Assembly: GCA_036843405.1 (NCBI GenBank) | Contig: DAITSJ010000005.1 | Coordinates: 62,001 to 126,000, forward strand | DNA: 64,000 nt | Direction of reading: 5' to 3' | Source of the DNA: DGNJ01 sp002388905 | GTDB lineage: Bacteria; Pseudomonadota; Gammaproteobacteria; Pseudomonadales; Porticoccaceae | Part shown: positions 45,382 through 54,219 of the stretch, in pieces | How positions within the stretch are numbered: the first letter of the stretch is position 1 | Layout: each line of letters opens with the position of its first letter | Made by a program: the position numbers and the translations under genes | Notes under the pieces: model-generated | Told to the model about the DNA's origin: nothing | What the model saw: only the letters and a program-made list of their open reading frames with translations | The model's database searches: none

Positions 45382-47355
45382 ATGAACCATTACGAAAATC
45401 TGTTCAGTCCGACCAAAATCGGCTCCCTGGAAATTCCCAACCGGGTCTTTATGTCGCCCCACGGTATGGTGGGCCTGGGCATAGGCACGGAACAGCAGGT
45501 GGGTTATTTCGAGGCCCGCGCCAAAGGCGGTGCAGGGTTTATGGGTATTGCCAGCTGCCAGGTAGTGCCGGCCCCGAAAGTGCCGCCGGGCTGGTTTATC
45601 CGGGCCTACAATCGGGACGACTTGCACGCCATTGAAAAGATTGTCAAAGCCACCCACAAGTGGGGTGCCAGGACTTTTGTCCAGGGTGTCTGGATGATGG
45701 CCGATTTCAACCAGGCCCAGGCGTCCGGGATCGCGCCCCACACCGTGCTAAGCGACACCCAGCCCCGGTCCATGACCGTTGACGAGATCGGTGAACTGGT
45801 GGAGGCCCACGGTATCGCCGCGCAGAACGCCCGGGATGCCGGGGCGGACGGCTTTGAATTTCCCATCAGCGGTGGCGCCGGACTGCAGAGCTTCACCTCG
45901 CCGCTCTACAATTACCGGGAGGACCGATACGGCGGCAGCCTGGAAAACCGGATGCGCGTCATCGTCGAAATCATCGACAACATCCGGGCCCGTTGCGGAC
46001 GGGACTTCGCCCTGGGCATTGCCGTTAATGCCGACGATCACACTCTTGGCGGTGATGGCCTGTCGGAAGGTATCGCCATCTGCAAACTGCTGGAGGCCAC
46101 CGGCAAGCTCGACTGGCTGCGTATCACCGCCCGCGGCCAGAAGCCGCAGATGACCCATTACCACTATCCCTCCTCCTATATGTCCGAGGGTACCCATCTG
46201 TACGCGGCCGGCGCTGTGCGCAAGGCGCTCTCCGGTCTGCCCGTTGTCAGCGGCGGGCGCATGCTCAGTCCCGGGTTCGCCGATCAGGCACTGGCGGAGG
46301 GCATGTGCGATATGGTTTTCGTGGCCCGCTCGGTGATTGCCGATCCGGAGTGGCCCAACAAGGCCCGGGAAGGACAAACCGGGGAGATCCGCACCTGCAT
46401 CGGTGACCTGGAAGGCTGTTTCCTGCGCTCGTGCATCGGCCATCCGGTAGGCTGTACGGTCAACCCGGAGATCGGCCGGGAGCATGAATCCCTGACGCCC
46501 GCCGCAGCCGAAAAGAAAGTGGTTGTCGTGGGCGGCGGCCCGGCGGGCATGCAGGCCGCCATGGTGGCTGCTCAGCGTGGGCACCGGGTGACCCTGCTGG
46601 AAAAACACTACGATTCCCTGGGCGGGCACGTGACCCTGCAGGCGAAACTGCCGGGGCTGGAAGATCGCGCCGAGCTGATTCGCTGGCTCTCCCTGCAACT
46701 GGAAAAACTGGAAGTGGATATCCGCCTGAACACTACGGCGACACCGGAAACCATCGCCGGCCTTGAGCCCGACGCGGTGGTCCTGGCCACCGGGGCGACC
46801 TACTCCCGGGCCGGTATCAGCAGGAACCAACTGGTGCCCATACCGGGACACGAGCTGGGTCATGGCTATGTGATGACCCCCGAGGACCTGCTTCTCGACA
46901 ATGCCCGGGTGGGGAACAAAATCGTTGTCTACGACAACACGGCCTACGAGGTCGGTCCTGGTATCGCCGAATACCTGGCGGACCAGGGCAGGGAGGTTAT
47001 TTTTGTCACCATCGACAGCGGTCTCGCCATGTCGGTTAAGGAGTTGGGGATCGACAAGGTGATCAGCAAGCGCCTGCTGCCCAGGGTAACCTTTGTGCCC
47101 AGTACCCGTATTACCCGGATCGAGCCCGGCAAGCTCACCCTGGAAAACGTGTATACCGAAGAGGAGAGCACGCTGGAGGATGTCGATAATGTGGTGCTGG
47201 TGACATCCAGGCCCCCGGAGGAATCCCTGTACCATGCGCTGGTGGGACAGGTGTCGGAATTGCACCTGATCGGCGATGCCCGGGAATCCCTGTGGAGTGT
47301 CTTCCAGACCGATGAGGCCATCAAGGATGGTAACCGGGTGGGTATGCTTATCTAG
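45382..47355 (+). CDS. FMN/FAD iron-sulfur oxidoreductase, 2,4-dienoyl-CoA-reductase (FadH)-like
   Basis: This 657-residue protein has an Old-Yellow-Enzyme barrel (1-365), an iron-sulfur segment and a C-terminal FAD/NAD domain pair (VVVVGGGPAGMQAAMVAAQRG, ~residue 375). FMN-domain blocks are NRVFMSPHGMVGLG, QGVWMMADF and YGGSLENRMR. The cluster region reads C339-I-G-D342-L-E-G-C346 and then C358. The second of four expected cysteines is aspartate, with an extra C351 nearby. FadH-like enzymes reduce conjugated double bonds in CoA esters or cyclic enones. The ATG at 45382 follows GAGG. Substrate is probably a ring intermediate of this region. Confidence 0.87.
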   Translation: MNHYENLFSPTKIGSLEIPNRVFMSPHGMVGLGIGTEQQVGYFEARAKGGAGFMGIASCQVVPAPKVPPGWFIRAYNRDDLHAIEKIVKATHKWGARTFVQGVWMMADFNQAQASGIAPHTVLSDTQPRSMTVDEIGELVEAHGIAAQNARDAGADGFEFPISGGAGLQSFTSPLYNYREDRYGGSLENRMRVIVEIIDNIRARCGRDFALGIAVNADDHTLGGDGLSEGIAICKLLEATGKLDWLRITARGQKPQMTHYHYPSSYMSEGTHLYAAGAVRKALSGLPVVSGGRMLSPGFADQALAEGMCDMVFVARSVIADPEWPNKAREGQTGEIRTCIGDLEGCFLRSCIGHPVGCTVNPEIGREHESLTPAAAEKKVVVVGGGPAGMQAAMVAAQRGHRVTLLEKHYDSLGGHVTLQAKLPGLEDRAELIRWLSLQLEKLEVDIRLNTTATPETIAGLEPDAVVLATGATYSRAGISRNQLVPIPGHELGHGYVMTPEDLLLDNARVGNKIVVYDNTAYEVGPGIAEYLADQGREVIFVTIDSGLAMSVKELGIDKVISKRLLPRVTFVPSTRITRIEPGKLTLENVYTEEESTLEDVDNVVLVTSRPPEESLYHALVGQVSELHLIGDARESLWSVFQTDEAIKDGNRVGMLI

Positions 47356-47508
47356 CCGGGGCTGTGCGACCCAGGCGAGCCTGCGGGCGAGAGTCTGGAG
47401 GGTGCTTGTGAAGTTTTCACGCCGGTTCACGGCTTCGTGTGTGATGGGTCAAATGTTTTTTACAAACCTTATAATTTAACCAACTCTTGCCCAAGGGGGT
47501 ATTTATTT

Positions 47509-47922
47509 ATGTCGCAGGAAGAAACCAATAAGAAGTTGATCGAGCAGTATTTCGACGCTGCCAATGCGCAGGATGAAGAACGCATCCTGGGTTTCCTGAG
47601 CGAGGACTTCAAATTCGAGTCCATGCTTAAAAAGCCGGAGATGTTTCACTTCACCTGGGACCGGGAACCTTTTGCCGCCGCTCCCAGGAACATGGCGTCC
47701 CAGATGAAAGCGCCGCTCAAGATATGGATTGTCGACATGACCGCGGAAGGTGAAAAGGTTGCCGTCGAGGCGGAATCCATGGGCGAGATGAAAAGCGGAA
47801 AAATCTACAACAATGCCTACCACTTCCTGTTCCGGATCCGTGACGGCAAGATCTATAACGTTCGCGAATACAGTTGCAGCTATACCGCCAATGATTGCTT
47901 TGGCGACCTGGGCGGCGTGTGA
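47509..47922 (+). CDS. NTF2/SnoaL-like small protein
   Basis: This 137-residue protein starts MSQEETNKKLIEQYFDAANA, a typical SnoaL-like first helix, followed by RILGFLSEDFKFES and a beta sheet with WIVDMTAEGEKVAVEAESMG and NAYHFLFRIRDGKIYNVREY. Such proteins often act as ketosteroid-isomerase-like enzymes, hydratases or lyases. No catalytic Asp/Tyr pair can be fixed from sequence. AAGGGGGT lies nine bases upstream, and TATAAT (47470-47475) is a good -10. It is the second NTF2-like gene in the region. Confidence 0.75.
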   Translation: MSQEETNKKLIEQYFDAANAQDEERILGFLSEDFKFESMLKKPEMFHFTWDREPFAAAPRNMASQMKAPLKIWIVDMTAEGEKVAVEAESMGEMKSGKIYNNAYHFLFRIRDGKIYNVREYSCSYTANDCFGDLGGV

Positions 47923-48018
47923 CGCCGTCCCTTGTATCTGCGGATCCTAATTAACACTGCTTTTGGCGGCGCCGGAAAGGTGCCTTCGCCAATTTAAGTA
48001 ACAAGCCGCCTCCCGTGT

Positions 48019-48039
48019 GCCCGCGTATAAAACGCGGGC
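48019..48039 (+). terminator. GC-rich hairpin
   Basis: Perfect 8-bp stem GCCCGCGT (48019-48026) and ACGCGGGC (48032-48039) with loop ATAAA. It has no T tract, so it may be a pause or processing hairpin rather than an intrinsic terminator. Confidence 0.4.
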
Positions 48040-48252
48040 CCGGGCTGCGATTTATAAAAGCGCCTGCAACCGGCGACGCGGAACTCCGTAGGCCTGCCAT
48101 GGGCCCCTCGACGATTTCGGTCACGCCCTGTGTTGGTGGACAAGATGCCGCAACGAGGGGCGACTCCATGGTTGCTGCAGCCCCCTCCCCGGACCAGCTT
48201 GCCACCCGTCAAATGAATTGAATCGTGCGCTCAGTAGTCCTTTGTTACTGTT

Positions 48253-48278
48253 TCAACATGGGTTTCAAGCCCATTTGA
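48253..48278. promoter_or_regulatory. Inverted repeat ahead of the SDR-P450 genes (candidate TetR operator)
   Basis: TCAA-c-ATGGG (48253-48262) and CCCAT-TTGA (48270-48278) form an imperfect 9-bp inverted repeat with a 7-bp spacer. It ends 24 bp before the SDR start. Two TetR genes lie within 4 kb. Confidence 0.45.
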
Positions 48279-48302
48279 GATGAATCAGTTGAAGGGCTAG
48301 CA

Positions 48303-49109
48303 ATGAAAGGTAGATTGAAAGATAAGGTCGCCATTGTTACGGGTTCCGGCGCCAACATTGGCGAAGCTTGTGTGAAGGCAATGGCGGCCGAGGGCGCCGG
48401 TGTTGTCGTCGCGGATATTAATCGCGAAGGCGCGGAGCGGGTTGCCGGCGAAATCAATGCCAATGGCGGTCGGGCGATGGCTCGCTATGTAGACCTGCTG
48501 GATGAAAACAGTGTCAAGAACCTGGTCAAGGACACGCTTGAGCACTTTGGTCGCATAGATATTCTCCACAACAATGCGGCCAATACACAAGCCGCACAGA
48601 TGGCTGCCGACGCCGGCATTACTGACCTGGAATGTTCGGTCTGGGACGCCGCCTTTGCCGTCAATGCCCGCGGCACCATGTTGATGACCAAGCACTGTGT
48701 GCCGGCGATGATCGAAGCGGGTGGCGGTAGCATTATTAACACCAGTTCCGGTGTGTCCATCCTGGGAGATATTTTCACGCCCGCGTACTCCGCTTCGAAA
48801 GGCGCCGTTAACTCGTTTACCCGCAACACAGCCACTCAGTATGGCAAGAAAAATATTCGCTGTAACGCGCTGTTACCCGGATTGATTCTCACCGACCTTT
48901 CCAGGTCCATGGTGCCGGAAGAGCAACTGGCCATGCTCGAAAAACACACATTGCTGCCGCGTTTGGGCAACCCCGATGATATTGCCCGTATGGTGGTGTT
49001 TCTGGCCTCTGATGAAGCCAGTTTCGTAACCGGACAGATTCTTGCTGTTGATGGCGGTATCTCCACTCATCAACCTTTCGTGGGCGATGTCCTGCAAAGC
49101 ATGGCGTGA
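48303..49109 (+). CDS. Short-chain dehydrogenase/reductase
   Basis: This 268-residue classical SDR has KVAIVTGSGANIGEACVKAMA (cofactor loop), VVVADINREGAERV with an aspartate after beta-2 favouring NAD(H), ILHNNAANTQAAQ in place of the usual NNAG, Ser in IINTSSGVSILG, and Tyr/Lys in YSASKGAVNSFTRN. AAGGG precedes the ATG. It lies 58 bp ahead of a P450 gene on the same strand, suggesting that it oxidises the alcohol formed by that enzyme. Confidence 0.87.
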   Translation: MKGRLKDKVAIVTGSGANIGEACVKAMAAEGAGVVVADINREGAERVAGEINANGGRAMARYVDLLDENSVKNLVKDTLEHFGRIDILHNNAANTQAAQMAADAGITDLECSVWDAAFAVNARGTMLMTKHCVPAMIEAGGGSIINTSSGVSILGDIFTPAYSASKGAVNSFTRNTATQYGKKNIRCNALLPGLILTDLSRSMVPEEQLAMLEKHTLLPRLGNPDDIARMVVFLASDEASFVTGQILAVDGGISTHQPFVGDVLQSMA

Positions 49110-49167
49110 TGATGTCCAACATTCACTGTAAAGGGTAACTGACAAGCGAGAAAGAGAGGAATATATC

Positions 49168-50418
49168 ATGACAACTGAAGCCAGCCTGGAAGCGCCGGTG
49201 ATCCCTCCACTGGATGAGTCGAATTTCATTGATGTTGATTTATTCAGTCAGGAAATGAAGGCGAATCCCATTCCCCGGTTTCTGGAATGGGCCAAAAGGC
49301 CCCCGTTCTATGTGATGATCAATGGCCGTCCCAATGCGGTTATCTGTCGACACCAACAGGTCAAGTGGGCGTTTTCCGATTACGAAACCATCAACGGTGC
49401 GCCCCAGCCGGGTTCCGGCGCCGATATGTTCGATTACTTTAACGGCCTGCCGATTCTCACCGACCTGAGTCCGCCGGAGCACACCAGAATGCGCCGTCTG
49501 ATTCAGCCTGGCTTTACCCCACGGCAGGTCCAAAAATATGAGGAGGGTGTCAATGAGTTGGTGGATCAGATGATCGCCAAGGTCGAACCCCAGGGCGGTT
49601 TCGACATGATTAGTGAGTTCGCCGCACCGTTGATGTATCAGCTCCTGCTTGGCTATGTGTTGGCCTTGCCCCGGGAAGATTGGCATATTTTCACGACCTT
49701 GAATGACTCCCTTGAGCTCGTGGCGACGGTTCCGGAAGGTGCACCAAAGCCCCAGGCCTATATGGACGCCTATAACGCCGCCTATGGCTACTGCGAAAGA
49801 TTAATTGAGAAGCGCCGTAGCGAGCCGTCCAGGGATGACCTGATTGGCGGTATCATCGCCGCTCATGACGTGGAAGGCAGCCTGTCGACGGAAGAGTTGT
49901 TTTCATCGCTGATACAACTGTTTACCGGAGGGCTGGGCACCGTGATTGCGACTCTTGGCCTGTGCAGCCTTCGTCTGTGTCGTCATCCCGACCAGTTGAA
50001 GCTGCTACAGAAAGATCCATCGTTGATCAACAGCGCGATTGAGGAGTGCCTGCGGGTCGATTCCCTGGGTAATTTCCGTCACCGCTTCGTGGTCAAGGAT
50101 TGTGTAGTCGACGGGGTACCGCTTTATCGTGGCATGGTCGTCCATATTTCCATGGGTGCTTCCAACTATGATCCGGATTTTTTCCCTGATCCGGGAAAAT
50201 TTGATATTACCCGCAACCCAAAGGATATCAGCACGTTTGGTCATGCGACTCACTTCTGTATCGGCAACGTGCTCGCCAGGAAAGTGCTGCGGCGGGTGAT
50301 TGGCAAGCTCGTTGAGCGCTTCCCGAATTTCCGACTTGAAGATCCAGAGGCGACAGTGGGTTATGGCGGTATGCCCACCGAACGCTTCCCGCTGGAGGTA
50401 AGGTTGCGGATTGATTGA
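49168..50418 (+). CDS. Cytochrome P450 monooxygenase (bacterial class I type)
   Basis: This 416-residue soluble P450 has the heme-binding loop FGHATHFCIGNVLARKVLRR (Cys near residue 364), the ExxR helix IEECLRVDS, and LSPPEHTRMRRLIQPGFTP in helix C. The I-helix reads LFTGGLGTVIATLG. Glycine 257 stands where the conserved acidic residue before threonine is normally found ([AG]G-x-[DE]-T). Proton delivery may therefore differ. A strong GAGAGGA precedes the ATG. No ferredoxin or ferredoxin reductase gene is in the window, so its electron partners must be encoded elsewhere. Confidence 0.93.
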   Translation: MTTEASLEAPVIPPLDESNFIDVDLFSQEMKANPIPRFLEWAKRPPFYVMINGRPNAVICRHQQVKWAFSDYETINGAPQPGSGADMFDYFNGLPILTDLSPPEHTRMRRLIQPGFTPRQVQKYEEGVNELVDQMIAKVEPQGGFDMISEFAAPLMYQLLLGYVLALPREDWHIFTTLNDSLELVATVPEGAPKPQAYMDAYNAAYGYCERLIEKRRSEPSRDDLIGGIIAAHDVEGSLSTEELFSSLIQLFTGGLGTVIATLGLCSLRLCRHPDQLKLLQKDPSLINSAIEECLRVDSLGNFRHRFVVKDCVVDGVPLYRGMVVHISMGASNYDPDFFPDPGKFDITRNPKDISTFGHATHFCIGNVLARKVLRRVIGKLVERFPNFRLEDPEATVGYGGMPTERFPLEVRLRID

Positions 50419-50500
50419 TAGTGTTTGTTGCACAGTGATCGCTACGCTGCTGATTTGTCAGGACTAAGAACGGAGAGCGGTTCCTGGACACTCCCACCCG

Positions 50501-51154
50501 TCAGGGTCTGAGGGCATCGAGCACAAAGGTAGTGACGATGGATCGCCACGACTCTATGCCATTGAGGCTGGTGAAATCGATACCCGATATTTCCGGCATG
50601 ATTTTCTCGTTGAGAAAACAGCCAGCGGTGAGGTTGAAAATCATCCAGAAAACCACGTGAGGGTCCAGCCCAGGCTTGAAAACGCCTTCCTTTTCACCGC
50701 GGGCGAGTATAGGGGCGACAACTTCGCTGAGCACGATACGCATGGTTGGCAAATAGTGGGAAGCGACACTGATATGTTCCCCCTCATGCAATGCCTGGTC
50801 GAGCGCAAAGGTTCGGTATTCGGGATGCTTCATAAAACCCTGGAACAGGGTCTCGATGACAAGACTGATGGCATCACGGGGGGGATGATTCCTGTAGGCT
50901 TCAACCTCGGAAAGAATTTCCATGTCTCTGGATACGGTCTCCAATACTGCCCTGTAAAGATCGTCCTTGGTTTTGAAGTAGTGATAAACCAGTTGTTTGG
51001 TGACACCGGCGTCCCGTGCGATTTTCTCGACACGTGCTCCATCGATACCCCGCAGGGCGATTTCGGCACTGGCCGCGTACAGGATCCGGTCTATTGTCGA
51101 TGATTTTTTCATGGGTGCTCGGGAGTCAGGCAGGGGGTCGTCGAGAAATACCAT
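50501..51154 (-). CDS. TetR-family transcriptional regulator (first)
   Basis: This protein is up to 217 residues long. The HTH region is IDRILYAASAEIALRGIDGA then VEKIARDAGVTKQLVYHYFK, the usual TetR pattern. The C-terminal half is helical with HVVFWMIFNLTAGCFLNEK, of the kind that binds hydrophobic ligands or CoA esters. An internal ATG at 51112 (MKKSSTIDR) is an equally plausible start, and neither has a good RBS. It converges on the P450 gene. A weak inverted repeat (CTTAT and ATAAG, 51179-51197) upstream could be its own operator. Confidence 0.87.
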   Translation of the reverse strand: MVFLDDPLPDSRAPMKKSSTIDRILYAASAEIALRGIDGARVEKIARDAGVTKQLVYHYFKTKDDLYRAVLETVSRDMEILSEVEAYRNHPPRDAISLVIETLFQGFMKHPEYRTFALDQALHEGEHISVASHYLPTMRIVLSEVVAPILARGEKEGVFKPGLDPHVVFWMIFNLTAGCFLNEKIMPEISGIDFTSLNGIESWRSIVTTFVLDALRP

Positions 51155-51356
51155 TGATTATCAGGAGTCGGATTTTACCTTATTGTACCTGGATAAGAAG
51201 GTGTGAAAGCATAGGTAAGATCCATGAATGAGTTTGCAGTGCTAATGATGCCAGGTCAGAGGGTCTGTCCACCATTTCGCCGGCGGTAAAATGGAACCGG
51301 CACGTAAGCCGCCTTGCGATGGCTTCCGGCAAAAATGAGTTGTAATTGGCATTTTT

Positions 51357-52007
51357 TCAGCGCTGCCAACCTTTGACCAACATATCGCGCAAGGTTATTG
51401 CGCGCTCTTTCGAAAGTATTTCCTGGTTTTCGGGCTCCGAAAGCAGAAAATCGAAGCCACCTAGAGCCAGAATCGTTAAGTCGTGTGCAGCTTGTGTGGT
51501 GTCGTCTATTGACAACGCATTAGCAGTGGCAGCCTCCCGCAAATACTTTGCGACTGGCTTCATCATCTTCCGAAATTCGCCGTGCATTGCCGAAGCAATC
51601 TCAGGAAAACGCTGAGCTTCAGCGATCAGTAGCCGTGTCAGGCTCCGGATATCGGAATCGGCGGCCAATTCCTGGATATGTCTGATAATCGTGAGGACTG
51701 CCTGTTCAAACGAAGCTTCTCTGTTGACCTCGATATCGACCTGCTCATGAACATTGGCCAGACCGAATTTTGCGGCCTCCTCGAACACCACTTCCTTGGT
51801 ACGAAACTGCAGGTAAATGGTGTTTTTGCTGACACCGGCGCGCTTGGCAATTCCCTCAATCGAGCTTCCTCCAAAACCCTTTTCGCGGAATACAGCCAGG
51901 GCACAGGTAAGAATCTCCTCCCTGACCTGATTCGCCATGGCCTGGGGCGGGCGCCCCCTGGGACGTCCTTTAATGGTCTTCTCTGGTGTTGTGTGGTTTG
52001 TGTTCAT
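51357..52007 (-). CDS. TetR-family transcriptional regulator (second)
   Basis: This 216-residue protein has a basic N-terminal arm (TIKGRPRGRPPQAMANQV) with an AT-hook-like RPRGRPP. The HTH follows: EEILTCALAVFREKGFGGSS and IEGIAKRAGVSKNTIYLQF. The C-terminal domain resembles AcrR/TetR_C types with LTRLLIAEAQRFPEIASAMH. It is divergent from an SDR-P450 gene pair, and the intergenic region holds two tandem 22-bp palindromes, so it probably represses both directions and is released by a pathway metabolite. Confidence 0.9.
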   Translation of the reverse strand: MNTNHTTPEKTIKGRPRGRPPQAMANQVREEILTCALAVFREKGFGGSSIEGIAKRAGVSKNTIYLQFRTKEVVFEEAAKFGLANVHEQVDIEVNREASFEQAVLTIIRHIQELAADSDIRSLTRLLIAEAQRFPEIASAMHGEFRKMMKPVAKYLREAATANALSIDDTTQAAHDLTILALGGFDFLLSEPENQEILSKERAITLRDMLVKGWQR

Positions 52008-52060
52008 TGCCTACGTCTATAGGGGTATTGGTTCGGCTTAAAGCATGTACGATTGCACTT

Positions 52061-52110
52061 AATAGGACGACATCGTACTATTGCTTTTAATAGAGCGTTA
52101 TCGTACTATT
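52061..52110. promoter_or_regulatory. Two tandem 22-bp palindromic operators between TetR and SDR genes
   Basis: Site 1 (52061-52082) has halves AATAGGACGAC and ATCGTACTATT; site 2 (52089-52110) has halves AATAGAGCGTT and ATCGTACTATT. The two sites match at 18 of 22 positions and start 28 bp apart. Each is a near-palindrome with AATAG/CTATT ends. An additional half-site GTACGAT lies at 52047-52053. Confidence 0.75.
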
Positions 52111-52164
52111 TTTTGGTGGCGAGTATCTGCTTCCAGTAAACAGGCGGTTCATGGGTATAAGTGT

Positions 52165-52911
52165 ATGAAGTTCAGGGATAAAATCATAGTTGTAACCGGC
52201 GCAGGCAGCGGTTTGGGGCAAGCTGTGGCTGTAGGCATTGCCCGTGAAGGTGGGTCGGTTTTGCTGGTCGACATCAATGAAGAAGGTCTGCTTGCCACCG
52301 AACGCGCCATCGCTGACTCGGGTGGACAGGCAAAAATAATGACCATTGATCTGTCGACGCGCGAAGCGTGCCAGGCTGTTGTCGACGCGGCGATATCCCA
52401 ATGGTCCAGGCTGGATGTTCTGTGCAATATAGCCGGCGTCGTGCGCATGTCCGAAGTTTCCAAGGTGACGGAAAAGGACTGGCAGTCGCTGGTTTCCACC
52501 AACATGGCGGCGCCTTTCTGGCTGTCGCAAGCGGCTATTCCTCATCTGCTCGAAACGTCGGGCAATATCGTCAACTGCCTCTCGCAATCGGCCCATAAAG
52601 GGGCTGCCTATGTGGTTCCCTACAGCATGACGAAGGCCGCTGTACTGATGATGACAAAATCAATGGCCATGGAATTTATCAACGAGCCTATACGGATCAA
52701 TGCTGTCTCGCCGGGGTCAATGGAAACCGGGATGAGCAGTTTACAGCTACCCGAAGGTATGGATTTGAGCCTGTTGGCCCGTTATTCGGGTTTGCGCGGC
52801 CCGGCCGACCCTGCGGATGTGGCATCGGTGGTCCTGTTCCTTGCCTCGGAAGAAGCCCGTGTTGTGCATGGCGCAATATTTTGTGCCGATGACGGAACGA
52901 CCGCAGATTGA
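52165..52911 (+). CDS. Short-chain dehydrogenase/reductase
   Basis: This 248-residue classical SDR starts at MKFRDKIIVVTGAGSGLGQA; the open frame extends upstream across the operators and was trimmed. It has LLVDINEEGLL (Asp, NAD preference), NIAGVVRMSEVS, Ser in NCLSQSAHKG, and Tyr/Lys in PYSMTKAAVLMM. The 64-bp gap to the next P450 gene suggests an SDR-P450 operon under the second TetR. It could oxidise a hydroxyl made by that P450. Confidence 0.87.
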   Translation: MKFRDKIIVVTGAGSGLGQAVAVGIAREGGSVLLVDINEEGLLATERAIADSGGQAKIMTIDLSTREACQAVVDAAISQWSRLDVLCNIAGVVRMSEVSKVTEKDWQSLVSTNMAAPFWLSQAAIPHLLETSGNIVNCLSQSAHKGAAYVVPYSMTKAAVLMMTKSMAMEFINEPIRINAVSPGSMETGMSSLQLPEGMDLSLLARYSGLRGPADPADVASVVLFLASEEARVVHGAIFCADDGTTAD

Positions 52912-52974
52912 CGCGGCGTCACACTTTATATGGATTCAATACCGACTTAAGTCGAATTCTGGAGGAGATGGAAA

Positions 52975-54219
52975 ATGCCAAACGAAGAAAACAGTGTTGT
53001 TTCCCCTGACCATACCCCGCCGACGGTTATCCCCGACCACGTTCCTCCGGAACTGGTTAAGCCTTACCCCTTGCTTGTCGGTGAAACAACCTATGAAGAC
53101 CCTTTCAAAACTATCATACCAAAGATGCATGCGCAGACTCCGGTACTATACGGTCCCCATGCGTGGTTGGGAATGGAGAATGCCTGGGTGTTCTGTCGAG
53201 AGAAGGATGTTCGAGCCATTTTTATGGATACCGAACATTTTACCAGCGAGGGGTTCAGCCCTTTTGCGAAGTTAATAGGAGAGAACTGGGCGGTATTGCC
53301 CGTGGAAGCGGACCCGCCCATGCACCGGGGCTTTCGCAATGTATTGGCGCCGGAATTAACGCCAGCTAAAGTCGCCGCGTTGGAAAACCAGATGAGAAGT
53401 GCCGCCCGTTTCTATATCGAGGAGTTCAAGTCAGATGGTGGTTGCGACGTGATGGAGGATTTTGCGGCGCGCTTCCCGGTCAGTGTCTTTCTGAATCTGT
53501 TCGGTCTGCCCCTGGAAGAAGTCGACCAGTTCATGGCTTGGGAGTTTGATTTACTTCACAGCTCCGATATGACTTCGATTGCGGGCACGATGAAAGCCGT
53601 TAAAACACGGCTTCTGGACGAGATGCGGGTGCGGAAGGAAAAGCCAGGCAACGACCTCATTTCGCATATTGTCCATGCGGAGCACCAAGGGAGGCTGCTC
53701 ACGGAAGATGAAGCCTTCGGCATTTGTTTCAACCTGTACCTCGGCGGACTGGACACCGTCACAACCAATATCGCCTGGCAATTGCGGCATTTGGCGAATG
53801 ACATTGAATTGCAGGAATCGTTGAGAGCCGATGAATCGTTGATACCGGTCGCTGTAGAGGAAATGCTGCGCGCCTATGCATCCGTCGCCATATCCAGGAC
53901 GTGCATTAAGCGAGTCGAGGTAGGCGGCGTTACATTGATGCCCGGTGACCGGGTGATGCTCTCGACATCGCTGGCCAGTAACGACCCCGTCGCCTATCCG
54001 GACCCCACTGAAATCAAGCTCGACCGGGCACAGCGTCACTTGAGTTTTGGCACCGGCATCCATAACTGCGTCGGCGTGCGCCTGGCTCGCCGGGAACTGG
54101 TGATTGCCCTTGAGGAATTCCTGCGGGCGATACCTACTTTCAAGCTTGCGCCGGACGCCAAAATACTGACTCATCTGGGTAACGTGATGTATCAGGAATG
54201 CGTGCCGATCGTCTGGTAG
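52975..54219 (+). CDS. Cytochrome P450 monooxygenase, CYP101/CYP111-like
   Basis: This 414-residue soluble P450 has the heme loop FGTGIHNCVGVRLARREL (Cys ~365), ExxR in VEEMLRAYAS, and an I-helix LGGLDTVTTNIAW with the normal acid-threonine pair. The I-helix and the C-terminal block (QECVPIVW, compare P450cam ending LPLVW) resemble P450cam (CYP101) and linalool hydroxylase (CYP111), which hydroxylate monoterpenoids. The comparison is from memory. GGAGGAG precedes the ATG. A putidaredoxin-like ferredoxin would be needed but is not in the window. Confidence 0.93.
   Translation: MPNEENSVVSPDHTPPTVIPDHVPPELVKPYPLLVGETTYEDPFKTIIPKMHAQTPVLYGPHAWLGMENAWVFCREKDVRAIFMDTEHFTSEGFSPFAKLIGENWAVLPVEADPPMHRGFRNVLAPELTPAKVAALENQMRSAARFYIEEFKSDGGCDVMEDFAARFPVSVFLNLFGLPLEEVDQFMAWEFDLLHSSDMTSIAGTMKAVKTRLLDEMRVRKEKPGNDLISHIVHAEHQGRLLTEDEAFGICFNLYLGGLDTVTTNIAWQLRHLANDIELQESLRADESLIPVAVEEMLRAYASVAISRTCIKRVEVGGVTLMPGDRVMLSTSLASNDPVAYPDPTEIKLDRAQRHLSFGTGIHNCVGVRLARRELVIALEEFLRAIPTFKLAPDAKILTHLGNVMYQECVPIVW

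Larger units (their letters stand above)
47923..48302. other. Intergenic region with two inverted repeats
   Basis: A 380-bp gap with no credible gene. It contains the hairpin at 48019-48039 and the inverted repeat at 48253-48278, both listed separately. Short open frames here have no family-like sequence. Confidence 0.5.

Noticed and set aside
45748..47430. 560-codon minus-strand open frame opposite the flavoprotein gene
   Set aside because: It is the shadow of a gene with OYE and FAD/NAD-binding motifs.
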